Assembly: GCA_963575745.1 (NCBI GenBank)
Contig: CAUYUJ010007491.1
Span: 453,244 to 517,243 of the forward strand
Length of the DNA stretch: 64,000 nt
Source: Prorocentrum cordatum
Taxonomy: Eukaryota > Sar > Dinophyceae > Prorocentrales > Prorocentraceae
Direction: 5' to 3'
Position 1 is the first letter of the stretch. Every line of letters begins with the position of its first letter. Made by a program: the position numbers and the translations under genes. Of this stretch, positions 32,045 to 42,227 are shown piece by piece. Under the pieces are notes generated by a model. The model was given only the letters and a program-made list of their open reading frames with translations. It ran no database searches and was not told the origin of the DNA.

Positions 32045-33060
32045 GTGCGCTGGGAGCCGTTTTGGGACCGTGTGTGGCAGTCTTAGGCAGTCTTGGGCTC
32101 CTGTTGGTGCCGTCTTCGGTGCTTCTTGGCGAGATCTTGGGGCCCCTGGGGATCGTTTAGGAGCCTCTCAGCGCTGCTTATCGGCCTCATGGAAGACTCC
32201 TCGGGCCCTCTGGGGATGTTTCGGGTGCCCCTTGGGCCGTATGGAGGCGGTCCGTGGCCGTCTGGGGGTTGTCGAGAGACTAATGTGTACCCGTGGGGCA
32301 AATCCGCATGTGCCCTGGCATTGGAACGCGGCGACCAATCTCTGGGCCATCTTGGGTCGTCTTGGACGCCTTTTGGGCCGGAGGCAGCCCAAAGAAGACC
32401 CAGAACCGCCTCCAGGTGGCACCCGGGAGGCCTTCAGGGTCAGCCCCAGGGCCCCAGGGCGCGGGAACCACGTGAGGAAACAAAAGCAAGGCTGCATTTC
32501 CATACATATGTTTCTGGCTTCCAAGCACAAGGCCGGGGAGGCCCCAGGCCGCCCCAGGACGTGGAACCGGCTCCAGATGGCACCCGGGAGGCTTCCTGGC
32601 CCGCCCTAGGGCCGTCTTGGAGCTCTCTGGGGTCGTCTTGGGCCGTCGGGGCTCTCTAGAGCCGCGTTGGCATCCTCTCCGAAGGTTCGCCCCTTGGGCC
32701 GTCGTGGGCGCTGCAAGGGCGAAAAAGTCGGGTATGCTCGACCTGCAGATAGCCTGCAGCACACACCATGTTTCTGCACCAGCTGGGCGCCGCTTGGACT
32801 GCAGGCCCTGCTGGGCGTACGCTTGGAGCGCTCTGGGAGCCTTTTGAAAGGTATTGCGGCCGTCTGGAGGTTGTCTTAGGCTGCCTTGGGCCCTCTGAGG
32901 CCGTCTGGACGCCATCTTGGGCCACCTTGAGGCCGCTCTCGGCCGTGTCGGAGGCATCTTCGCCGAACGTGGATGCCTCTTGGATTCGCTGGGGCCGTCT
33001 GGGAGGCGCAGGCCCTCACGGTCGAGCCTCCCGGCGGGCTCCCCCAGACGCTGCCTCCAG
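32045..33060. repeat. Spacer repeat block
   Basis: CTTGGGCCGTC-type repeat filling the intron between exons F and G. Near 32.41 and 32.58 kb an internal duplication of a GGCACCCGGGAGGCCTTC-like block is visible. Confidence 0.6.
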
Positions 33061-33082
33061 AGCAGTGCACCACGCGCTGCTC

Positions 33083-33311
33083 CCAGTATTGTGGGGTAGA
33101 TAATGTCGGGCGCCAGCCTCGCCTCCCACATCTCGCTGAGCAACACCAAAGACCGCTGCCACTGCTCACCCTTCTCGCACGCGCTGATCCCAGCGTTGTA
33201 GCTGATGACGTTGGGCTCCAGCTTCACCTCCCGCAATTCGCTCAGTAGTGACAAAGCCTGCTGCCACTGCTCGCCCTTCTCACACGCGCTGATCCCAGCG
33301 TTGTAGCTTAC
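33083..33311 (-). CDS. PPR exon F: two PPR units
   Basis: Two units (SYNAGISACEKGEQWQQALS, LLSELREVKLEPNVI; then SYNAGISACEKGEQWQRSLV, LLSEMWEARLAPDII) followed by YPTIL. The acceptor TATTGCAG, then GTAAGC, is phase 0 and pairs with the phase-0 GA donor of exon E. The donor ATACTGG, then GAGCAGCG, is a phase-1 GA donor that pairs with exon G. Length 229 nt fits a phase 0 to phase 1 exon. The intron sequence after the donor (GAGCAGCGCGTGG) resembles the ISAC codons of the PPR unit. Confidence 0.8.
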
Positions 33312-33439
33312 CTGCAATACAGTAAAGACTGGGGCTGACCCGTGGACTAGGTTCACGGCAATCAACATAGCGTGATCGGATTTATCCCGGCGGCCACGGA
33401 AGCATACTCTTATTCAGGGGAGATGGGTCGCTTGTATGC

Positions 33440-33930
33440 TTGATCGCCTGTCTGCAATCCTGCTGGCGAGGCTGCAAAACCACTCGCCTGATGGACCACG
33501 ACTCGGGGCCTGATCGCGTGATGTCGTTCTTGTCTGCCTCGTTGCTTGCTCGTCCGTTCGATGCCGCTTACTGCCGCTCGCTGCTGCTTGGTGTCGTTCG
33601 CGTCTACTTGCTGGTATTCGTTACTGGTTGTTGTATCTTGACGCGACTGGTGAAGATTTTTACTGCGGCTTGGGGCCTCTGCAAGCTGCTTGTGCTCGGA
33701 TGCTGATTGACCGCAGCTGCGTCGTGCATCAAGCTGTTGTTGCAAGCTGCTACTGATGCCCACCGCTGCCGCGTAGGGGTGCTGATTGTTGCTGTTGCAA
33801 TGCTGCCGCTTGCTGATGCTGCTTGAGACTTGCTGGTGCAGTCCGGTACCATTGATTGCTGGAGCTGCCTGCTAAATGCTGCTGCTTTGCCGGTGCTGTG
33901 TTGCTGCTATGATGTTTCTGCTAGTGTTTC
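33440..33930. repeat. TGCTGCT-rich tract (intronic type)
   Basis: CTG-rich imperfect repeat similar to 15880-16200. No gene is supported. Confidence 0.5.
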
Positions 33931-33934
33931 TGGG

Positions 33935-34530
33935 ATGTCTCGGGGACCACTTGGTGCCCGCTGGAGCGATCTTGAGAGCACCTCCGGCAACGAACGTCCA
34001 TGCTGGTATCTGTTGAGGAAGATGCGAGGCTGTCCGGAGCGATCTTGTGAGTCGATCGGGCATCATGACAGCCCTGAGGGGACGGAAGAGAGGAGACATC
34101 TGAGATGTCTTGGGGCCCGCTTTTGGGCAAGAGGAGGGCCATCTTGTAATGCTCTTGAGGCTTCTGGGGCCTGTAGAAGGGATACCCTTGGAAGGCTCAC
34201 GTGCGGCCTCTCCAAGCCATCTTGGAGTTCCTGCGTGACTCGCGGGGCCATCCTGAGAGGTCTGGGTGCCGTCTGGAAGGGTCTTGTCAACCACTTCAAG
34301 GCACGGCCGTCTTGCGCCACCTTGGTGCACTCTTAGGGCATCTTGGGCCGTCGTAAGGGGCAAGGTGCATCTGGGGATACGTGGAGCCGTTCCCAGAGGC
34401 CCCAGAGACTTGCTGGGCCTTCGCGACGGAGGCTTCCGGGGCCCCTGCGGACGCCCGATGGGGACTTCTGAGGGCTGCTATGGGTTCCCTGGGGCCCTCG
34501 GGGCTCAGATGGAGCTTCGGTACACAGCCA
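33935..34530. repeat. Spacer repeat block
   Basis: GGGGCC/CTTGGG-type intronic filler between exons E and F. Confidence 0.55.
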
Positions 34531-34551
34531 ACCTCTTGCAAGCAGGGGGTC

Positions 34552-34778
34552 CTGCAGTGTATCAGAGATGACGTTAGGCGCCAGCTTCGCCTCCCACATC
34601 TCGCTGAGCAACGCCAGAGCTCGCTGCCACTGCTCGCCCTTCTCGCACGCGCTGATCCCAGCACTGCAGCTGATCACGTTGGGCTCAAGTATCGCGTCCC
34701 ACATCTCGCTGAGTAGCGACAAAGCCCGTTGCCACTGCTCGCCTTTCTCGCACGCGCTAATCCCAGCGTTGTAGCTGA
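34552..34778 (-). CDS. PPR exon E: two PPR units
   Basis: Two units (SYNAGISACEKGEQWQRALS, LLSEMWDAILEPNVI; then SCSAGISACEKGEQWQRALA, LLSEMWEAKLAPNVI) followed by SDTLQ. The acceptor ACTGAG, then TCAGC, is phase 1; the donor CTGCAG, then GACCCC, is a phase-0 GA donor. Length 227 nt fits phase 1 to phase 0. Predicted join to exon F is ...SDTLQ-VSYNAG. This junction matters because its phase differs from its neighbours and still matches on both sides. Confidence 0.8.
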
Positions 34779-35336
34779 CTCAGTGTGTGCACGTGGGCCC
34801 GTATTCGCCCGCGCTCTGCTGCGGCCTTTGTTCGGGGGCCCCCAAGCGTGGTGGTGACCACGCCGTGCGGTGTCAGTGGGGATCCGGAGTGGCCGCGCAC
34901 AGCTCTGGGACATGGGTCGATATATATCCGACGATGTCTTGGGCGACTGGGGCCTCCGAGGTCCCAAACACGTGCGGTGACGGACCGTGCGGTGAGGCCT
35001 CTGCGCACTTCGAACTCACCGCGCGATCTGTCACCGCTCCGGTTTGGCACTCCCAGCCTGCTGCGGTGGCGCAGCCCCGCGCCGGCGCACGCGGGTGTCC
35101 CCGCCCGTCTGGTCGGCTCGGTGTGCAGACGCCCCAGCTCCCGAACCTGTGGGGCGCTGGAGAGTCGATGCGGTAGCGCCGGATTCCTTTGCCGAGCTCC
35201 TTGGCTCCTCGGCCGACCAAACCGCGCTGTGCAAACTGTAGAGCTCAAAACTTCCTTGGGGCGAAGAAAAGTGCTTCGGCGGCTCGAGGTCGCCAGCGAC
35301 GTCGGGCGAAGAATAGCGGGTGGCGGAACTGAGCCG

Positions 35337-35412
35337 CGGTCACGGCGACGGCGAACCGACGACGACGAACGACGACGGCCGACGACGACGACGACCGACG
35401 ACGACGAAAACC
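35337..35412. repeat. (CGA)n-rich tract
   Basis: GACGACGAC triplets with ACGG and CCGACG interruptions. Confidence 0.8.
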
Positions 35413-36099
35413 CCTGGGGGAAGAATGACAAAACTCTCGCCGCCGGGAGTGCTTTGCCCCGCGTGGAGGTCCCTTTACGATGCCGGGGCTCACGCCACGT
35501 CGATCGAGGGCGACGAGAGGGGCGAAGAGCCCAAGGGAGGACAATACACGTATCCAAGGGCGCCGATGGTCCATGCCGTTCGGCGAGGCACCCGGGCGAA
35601 CACGCGTAATGCCCGCCCCTGCGCTATTCGCCCTTGTCGTCGCCTCTGGTTGCCGAGTCCCTACGACCTGCTCGGGACAGCCTTGCGCGCTGCCGCCCCG
35701 CGCACCGGCGCTGCTCCGGGAGCCAGCGGCGCGGGCCAGGGGCAAAGCGGTGAGCAGCGGTGAGCAGGCGCGCGGCGCTGCGCGGCGAGGCTCGCGGCGC
35801 AGCCGGGGCCACCGTGGACGGCTGACGTGGCGCAGCTGGGGAACGAGAGAGGGCTGCCAATGCTCATCCTCCCCCTAACCCTTCCTGATTTTCAGATGTT
35901 CAGAAGAGCACCAGGATCCCCAGCTCATCGCAGCACCAGTGCAAAGCAAGCAGAGGAGACAGCGGGGAGGGGAGAGAGCGGTCGAGGCCTCAGACAAAGT
36001 CCAGCCCTGCTCGCAGCGGAACGTTGCGCCCGAAAACGTTCGATCTCTCTCCCCCTAACCATTCCTTCTGTCCCCCTCCTCAATCCTCCTGTGTGCTCC

Positions 36100-36560
36100 A
36101 TTGCGCTAGAGTGTGCACGTGGGCCCGAACTCGCAAGCGCCCTGCCTGGTGCGCGCACACTGCTGTCCAGAATGTTGACGAATATGTCCACATGTATACA
36201 CGATTTAGGAGAAGCCGAAGAAACCAGAGAAGCCACACGAGAAGCCCACCGAGGCTTGAGAGCGGAGCGAGGAGCAGTAGCTGAATGCGTACATTCGGAC
36301 TCTCGTGAGGGTGCTGCTGCCAAGTGCAATGTGGCGCTGGTGCTGCTGCCCGCTGCCGTTGCCTGCAGCTTCCTTTCTGCAGCTCGGCATTGCCTGTGCT
36401 GTTTGCTGTTGCGTACTGCAGGCTACTGCTGTTACTTGCCGTTGCCGGCTTCTGCTGCGTGCTCGTGGCCGCTGCAGTTGGCTTTCCTGCTGACGAGTCT
36501 GGTAGCCGACGAGGGGATACAGACGGTGGCGAGGAACACAATATAGAACGGATGGCTCTA
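36100..36560. repeat. ~450-bp dispersed repeat, copy 1
   Basis: Shares with 41690-42130 an ordered series of similar blocks: GAAGCAGCTGA-like, a GTACAT...CTCG block, a GCTGCTGC tract, and the end block TCTGGTAGCCGA...GATACAGACGG...GAGGAACACA. Its 5' part (GTGTGCACGTGGGCCCG at 36112) also matches the intron flank of PPR exon E (34784), so it is probably a remnant of an intron-borne element. Confidence 0.55.
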
Positions 36561-36714
36561 GATACGATGAAGCCTAGACAATGTAGAAGAGAAAGAAGGT
36601 GCTGTGAAGACCTGACATCGCCCTCTGGCCTCGCTGAGTACAGCAACACCTGCATGGCATGACTCGCCCGCCAGCGGAGGCCTAAGGTTCGAGCCGCGGG
36701 CAATCCTTGACCAC

Positions 36715-38560
36715 GTGCGTGTAAGCGACGGAGAGAAACGGGTCTTCAGCACGGTGGCGTGGCGACCTTGCGCCGCGTCTTACGCTGTCCGCCAGCGTGG
36801 CACACCGCGTGGAGGCGAGGGCGATTACCCGCGGCCTCGCCCGGAAAGCCGAAGCGAGAATGCTGGCGCAGTCGACCTCCTTTTCTCCTGTCGCTCATGC
36901 GTCGGGGATCTTCTGACCCTGGTCAATCCAGACCCGGGCCAGTCAGGCCTGGAGAATCCTGCAAACTCCTGCAAGATCCTCCTGCAGGATCCTGCACCCA
37001 AGCCCAGGGTGCGACCCCGGCCCTGCAGGATCCTGCAAGATCGGGCGCTCCGGCTGACCCCCCTCTGCACTGACCCCCGCCTCAAAGCTCCCGAGTGTGA
37101 GCACCACCTGTATACTATACTTCCGGACCCCATAGCGGAGTGGAGGAAGGGGGGGGGGGTCTGCCAGTCGTGTGGCGTGATGCCTCTCGAGTCGGAGGCG
37201 GTCTCTGGCATTGCTTCTGGGCCCTCTTGCGGACCAACCTTTGGGCCTGTGCGGGCTGTGCTCGAAGCGTCCTGGAGCCCTGTGGCGTCTCTGTTGTGGG
37301 ATCTCTTCTCTGGGGCTCGTTTTCGCTGTGCGAAACATGCTGGTAGAAACATGGGTTTTGCTTTTCCCCCTCCCCATGCAAATCTGCTGGGTGACATGTT
37401 GTGCTTACCGTTGTGCGAATCAAAACGTCGTCAGGCGAACCAGGAGCCTTGCACGAGCCGGCATGCGAAAAAGCAAAGTCTTGCAGTGAACCCGGGCCTG
37501 ACAAGGAACAGCGAAGGTGCCGCCTGCGAATTTGCCCGACAGCTTCTTTCGGCGGCGAGCTCGGGGGGAAGTGAGAATGGGCGGGGCTTCTTAGGAGGCT
37601 CGAAGTCCCCTGGCCTTCTGAGAAGTTTGAAGTCCCCCCGCCTTCTGAGAAGGACTTCTCCTTCTCCCCGGAACGCCCTCGGCGAGGCGCAGCTGCTGGC
37701 GAGCACCCCGGGGGGCGGGAAGGCCGCCGAGGTCACCGGCGAAAACGCCCGAACACCTCGGACCTCGAGCCCCGAAGCTTCCCCCCCTCGCTCGTTGCCG
37801 ACTCTCGCTGGCCTCTTGCAGAGGTGGAGGCGCCGCCCTGGGCCGCCCTGGGCCTGGCCACGGCGAACGGGCTGGCCACGGCGAACGGGCGGGCCCTCGC
37901 CGAAGGCTCGGGAGGGGGAGGAGGAGGAGGAGGGGGAGGAGGAGGAGGAGGAGGAGGAAGAGGAGGAGGAGGAGGAGGAGGAGGAGGAGGTGGAGGCCCT
38001 GGCCTCGTGCCAGGGCGTTCTGGGTCCGCCCTGGGCGCGGGGCGGCGCCCCCGGGAGCCCTCGCGGTCGACCGGCGGTGCCCCGTGAGAGCGGCGCCGGG
38101 CGATGCGCGGCCAGCACCCGGGAGTCGGCCGAAGGAGCCGCCTGCCCTCCACCGTTTTGGGCTGCTCGCCCGCGCTGCCCTCTCCCTCCTCCTCCTGCTG
38201 CCTCCTCCTCCTGCCTCCTCCTCCTCCTCCTCCTCCTGCCTCCTCCTCCTCCTGTGCACTGCGCAGTCGGATCTACAGTGGGGGCCAGTCCACAAGAAAC
38301 CTTGCACAAGAAGCCCAACCCTGAGACTCCAAGATGTCCATGGATGTCTGGTGTGGGAACGTTCCGCTTTCCATGGCAAACCCATCGAAGCCCACGAAAC
38401 CCACGGCACCCTGGAGGCAAGCAGGGTGTTTCTTGGCATGGGTCTCCACCGTATGCCAGAGGAGCATCCTTCAAGAGTATGAGACCATACGTCGGCAAAA
38501 GGAATAGAACATCCAAGGGTACCCTCCCCAGGATGCACAAGAACGTCCAACAAGCGTGAG
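36715..38560. other. Long open but unsupported stretch with GGA and TCC arrays
   Basis: A 614-codon plus-strand frame and an opposing 369-codon frame overlap here, but both are driven by GC-rich DNA and by (GGA)n at 37916-37992 and (TCC)n at 38195-38252. No domain is recognisable. Two copies of the 14-bp palindrome TGCAGGATCCTGCA occur at 36983 and 37022. Confidence 0.55.
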
Positions 38561-38605
38561 AACACTATAGCCTCCCCGAACCGACCTAGATCTTATGCGT
38601 CGGTC

Positions 38606-38725
38606 CGACTGTCGTATAGATGACGTCAAGCTCCACGCTCGCCTCCCACATGCCGGTAAACAGCGCCAAAGCCCGCTGCCACTGCTCGCCCTTTTCGCAC
38701 GCGCTGATCCCAGCGTTGTAGCTGA
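38606..38725 (-). CDS. PPR exon D: one PPR unit
   Basis: One unit (SYNAGISACEKGEQWQRALA, LFTGMWEASVELDVI) followed by YTTV. The acceptor CCCTAG, then TCAGC, and the donor CAGTCG, then GACCG (a GA donor), are both phase 1. Length is 120 nt, so the exon is symmetric. Hairpin at 38738-38755 directly upstream. Confidence 0.75.
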
Positions 38726-38737
38726 CTAGGGCTGACC

Positions 38738-38755
38738 CGTGGACTACAGTCCACG
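38738..38755 (-). promoter_or_regulatory. Perfect hairpin upstream of the exon D acceptor
   Basis: CGTGGACT and AGTCCACG arms with a 2-nt centre, the best-preserved example of the pre-acceptor hairpin seen also at 17664 and, with a mismatch, at 33341. Confidence 0.6.
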
Positions 38756-38847
38756 AATGCCAGAGGATTGAACGTGCGCTCGTTGCTGCTTATTGCTTCA
38801 GGGTGCGCTGTTTGCTTGATGATCCTGACGTCGTCTGGAGCAGCGCT

Positions 38848-38938
<91 letters not shown>

Positions 38939-39052
38939 AGCATCATCGGCAGTAGCAGCAGCAACAGCTGCAGCAACAGCTCAATCAACAATAGAAGCGA
39001 CGCGGACCTCCGGGGGCCTCCCGGGGGCCTTCTCGTCCTCGTCCTCCTCGTC

Positions 39053-39105
<53 letters not shown>

Positions 39106-39170
39106 GGTCGTCGTGGTCGTCGTCGTCGTCGTCGTCGTCGGCGTCGTCGCCGCTGTCGTCGCCGTCGTCA
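38848..39170. repeat. (CAG)n followed by (CGT)n arrays
   Basis: About 30 CAG triplets (38848-38937), then CGTCGT/CGTGGT triplets (39040-39165). Confidence 0.9.
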
Positions 39171-39371
39171 GGGGATAGAGAGGCAGGGGGGGGCAGGGAT
39201 GGAGGGGCGGCGGGGTCCAGCAGGCGGAGCAGCACGAGGCGGAGGGAGAGCAACGGCAGCAGCAGCAGCAGCAGCACCAGCAGCAGCAGGGACAGCAACA
39301 GCAGCCGCAGGAACAGGGGGGGCGCGAGCAAGGGGCGGGGAGGAGGAAGGCGAGGGGGAGCGCGTGTTTGG

Positions 39372-39538
39372 CATGGAGAAAAACGTACCCCACACCTCTT
39401 GGGTCACGCTCCGTGCGGGAGGGGTCCACGGAAACGGGGGCCTGGGACGTCTGCGGGTGGTCCAACCAAGGCGTTTTTGCATCCCCTCCCAAGCGATGCG
39501 TGTCCCAAGAGGTGTGGGGTGTAGTTTTTTCCCATCAG
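39372..39538. mobile_element. Foldback element with ~38-bp inverted ends
   Basis: Left end ATGGAGAAAAACGTACCCCA then CACCTCTTGGGTCACGCT; the reverse complement of the right end is ATGGGAAAAAACTACACCCC then ACACCTCTTGGGACACGC. The ends match through ACCCCACACCTCTTGGG with two short differences outside. No coding capacity. Confidence 0.65.
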
Positions 39539-39699
39539 GGGCGATGCTCCGGAGCAGGAAGGCCCAGGGCACGCTGGCTGCGAGGAACCCGCGAAAGTGC
39601 CACGCTCTTGGGGTGGAGGCGGAGGAGGGACGGGGCGGTCATGCCTGAGAGTTCCTGGAGTGCCGCGTGCTGTAGCAGGCTGTTCCCGGCGGAGGCATC

Positions 39700-40370
39700 G
39701 GGGAAGCGGCGGGGCCCGGGAGGGGGTTCTCGTGGGGCTCCTGTGGGAGCCTCTGGAGAGCCTCTGGCGGCCTCTGGAGAGCTCGTGGGAGCGCCTCTTC
39801 GAAGCCTTCCGGGAGCCTCTGGAGAGCGGCCGGGAGCCTCCTGGGAACGCCTCCGGGGCCTTCTGGGGGCCTCTCGGGGGCGTCTTGGGGCCTTGCTGGC
39901 CGTGGAGGGGCCCAGAGGGGGGGGAAACGCTCCGAACTGGACCCGCTTGGGCGTCCCTTGGGGCCGTCCGGGGGGTTCTTGGGCCGTCTTGGGGGCTCCG
40001 GGGCCTCCGGGGCCGTCTTGGGGGCCTCCGGGGCCGTCTTGGGGACTCTTGAAGGCCCCCCAGGCAGCATGGGCCCGAGTTCGGACGCCCGCGGTGCTGT
40101 GGTGGGCGTCTTGGGGCGGGCGGGGGGAGCACCACCAGAAACGTCAAAAACCCTTGAAATTATCGATCGTTTTGCGGCCTCGGGGCCCTCGTGGGTTCCC
40201 TGGGAGCTCCGTGGGAGCTCGCCGAGCCCTGCGAGCCCGTCCTGGGGCCCTCTCGGGCTCGCCGGGGAATTTCCGGGAGACTCTCGAGGCCTCCGCGTCG
40301 GGCCCCTCATGGGCCGTCCCGGGGCTGTCCCGGGCCGAGACGGCGTCACCCCACCACGGGCGGTGCCCCC
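39700..40370. repeat. Spacer repeat block
   Basis: CTCTGGGGGCCTCC and TTGGGGCCGTC variants filling the intron between exons C and D. Confidence 0.6.
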
Positions 40371-40420
40371 AGGGCGCCGCTGCGGGTGACCATCGCTTGC
40401 CCTTCTCGCACGCGCCATGC

Positions 40421-40541
40421 CTGGTATTGTAGTATAGATGACGTCGGGCTCCAATCTGGCCTCCCGCATCTCGACGAGCAGCGACAAGGCTCGTTGCCAC
40501 TGCCAGCCCTTCTCGCACGCGCTGATCCCGGCGTTGTAGCT
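40421..40541 (-). CDS. PPR exon C: one PPR unit
   Basis: One unit (SYNAGISACEKGWQWQRALS, LLVEMREARLEPDVI) followed by YTTIP. The donor ATACCAG, then GCATGG, is a phase-1 GC donor pairing with exon D. The acceptor after TTTTTATGGTTTTTCAG has a pyrimidine-rich lead and is phase 2, which does not match the phase-1 GC donor I place for exon B. The first 43 nt beyond the last coding triplet show 32 identities with the start of a PPR unit (see findings). Confidence 0.75.
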
Positions 40542-40839
40542 GAAAAACCATAAAAACCTGCCCGGCGATGTCGGTGCATCACCCAATCTGCAATTGATTC
40601 AGGCGGCGGTTTCTGCCCGCCGATCTCATTCAACATCCAACATGCAAATGGAGTGCCTATACAAACCGTTCATCAGAGCAAAGGGAACATGACGGAAACG
40701 CAATAACAGCTAACACAACATACCAGGAAAGGATGATACCCATAATTCGGTTGGGTACCAACATAAAGCCGAACCAATCGACGCACGTCCCTTGCAATGG
40801 GATTCCTATTTCGAGGTCACACTCGGTCGCACTCCTTGT

Positions 40840-40885
40840 TTTTGCAACCCTCCTGTGTTGGGCACTCGATTTGAAAAGGGCACTG
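40840..40885 (+). repeat. Dispersed ~50-bp repeat, copy 3
   Basis: Plus strand reads TTTTGCAACCCTCCTGTGTT, then GGGCACTCGATTTGAAAAGG, then GCACTGC. It is related to the minus-strand copies at 7951 and 10536 with a short internal deletion. Confidence 0.55.
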
Positions 40886-41543
40886 CTCGCGCGCCTCGTT
40901 CCTTCCTCGCGCCTTCTCCCTTCTCCCGTCTCCTCCCCTCAGCGTCCCTCCTGCCTTCCGCCTCCTGCATCTTCTCCCCCTCTCTCTCTCTCTTTCTCTC
41001 TCCCTTTCTCTCTCTGTCTCTCTCTTGGGGCCGTCCCAACTGCGCAAGAATGCTGCCTCTCTTGGGGTCTTCGTGGGCTCTCGTGGGGGGCCCTCTTTCG
41101 GGGCATTTCAAGGCTATGTCGGGGCTCTTTGGGGCCTTGTGGGCCGTTCTGGTAACCTGACTGCCTTTCAGGATGGGCGATTCTAGGGGCAGCCTGGAGC
41201 CACCTTCGAGCTGTCTGGGGGCCATCTTGGAAGCCAGATAGGGTCACGTTGGGGTATATTGGGGGGCGTGCTGGGCGGTGTTGGGCTCTCGTGGGCTTCT
41301 TGGGCACTCTTGGCGGCCTCCGAGTCGCCTCCCGAAGCGCGCTAGGGTCGAAAAAGCTGAAGATTCCATGCGTTCTACCTTTTCGGGAGTGCGGGAGGGC
41401 AACATTGGCGGTGCCCAGGTGAGTGCCGCCTGCAATCTCTCTCGGCCGACGGCATGCCCTCCTGCAGGAGTCGCGGCAGGCGCCCGCCCTCCCCCCGCCT
41501 CCCCCGGCAACCTGCGGACCGCAGGGCCCCTCGCACGCCCTGC

Positions 41544-41664
41544 CCGGCACTGCCGGGGAGATGACATCGGGCGTCAGCCTCGCACGCCTCATCTGGCCGA
41601 GCAGCGACAGGGCCGGCTGCCACTGCCCGCCCTTCTCGCACGCGCTGATCCCGGCGCTGTAGCT
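41544..41664 (-). CDS. PPR exon B: one PPR unit
   Basis: One unit (SYSAGISACEKGGQWQPALS, LLGQMRRARLTPDVI) followed by SPAVP and the GC donor GTGCCGG, then GCAGGG. The acceptor is TCCTGTGTCAG. Divergence from the other units (GQMRRARLT) is greater than average. Confidence 0.7.
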
Positions 41665-41689
41665 GACACAGGAGTGCGCCCGCGGGCCA

Positions 41690-42150
41690 CAGTCGCCCGT
41701 GCCCTTTTGCACTGACACGGCTGAGCAGAGCGATGGCGCATCGATAGAAACAGTCCTGAAGAAATCTGGGGACACAGGGGCATTCAGAGGGGCCAGAGGA
41801 ACTGGAGACGCCAGAAAAGCCCGCGGAGGCCTGGGAATGGAGCTCGGAGAAGCAGCTGATCACGTACATAAGGAGTCTCGCAAGGATGCGGCTGCAGTTG
41901 CAGGGTGGTGCTCGTGCTGCTGCATACTGCTGTTTGCGACGACGCTTTGCCGCTCGGTATTGCCTGTCTTGCTCGCAACGTCTTGCCGCGGCTTTCTCCA
42001 TCCGCTTGCTGTTGCCTGTTGCTGTTTGCTGCTGCTGTGCACTCATCACCGCTGCTGCTGGCAATCCTGTTGCTGGGTCCGGCAGCCGAAACGGAGATGG
42101 CAGCGACGGACAGGAATACGAACACACTGTCAAGCGGGCAAGCGGGTGAC
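41690..42150. repeat. ~450-bp dispersed repeat, copy 2
   Basis: Counterpart of 36100-36560, ending in TCCGGCAGCCGA...GATGGCAGCGACGGAC...GAATACGAACACA. Confidence 0.55.
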
Positions 42151-42227
42151 TTGGGATACGAAGTTTGCCAGGCAGTTATCGCCACCGTGCCCCCAGGCAC
42201 GTTGAGGCGTGGCAGAATGCCAAGCAC

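Noticed and set aside
36680-36700. GGTTCGAGCC resembling a B box
   Set aside because: Flanking five-base arms do not pair and no A box is found upstream.
36715-38559. 614-codon plus-strand open frame
   Set aside because: Overlaps long antisense frames and is driven by GGA/TCC arrays; no recognisable domain or splice structure.
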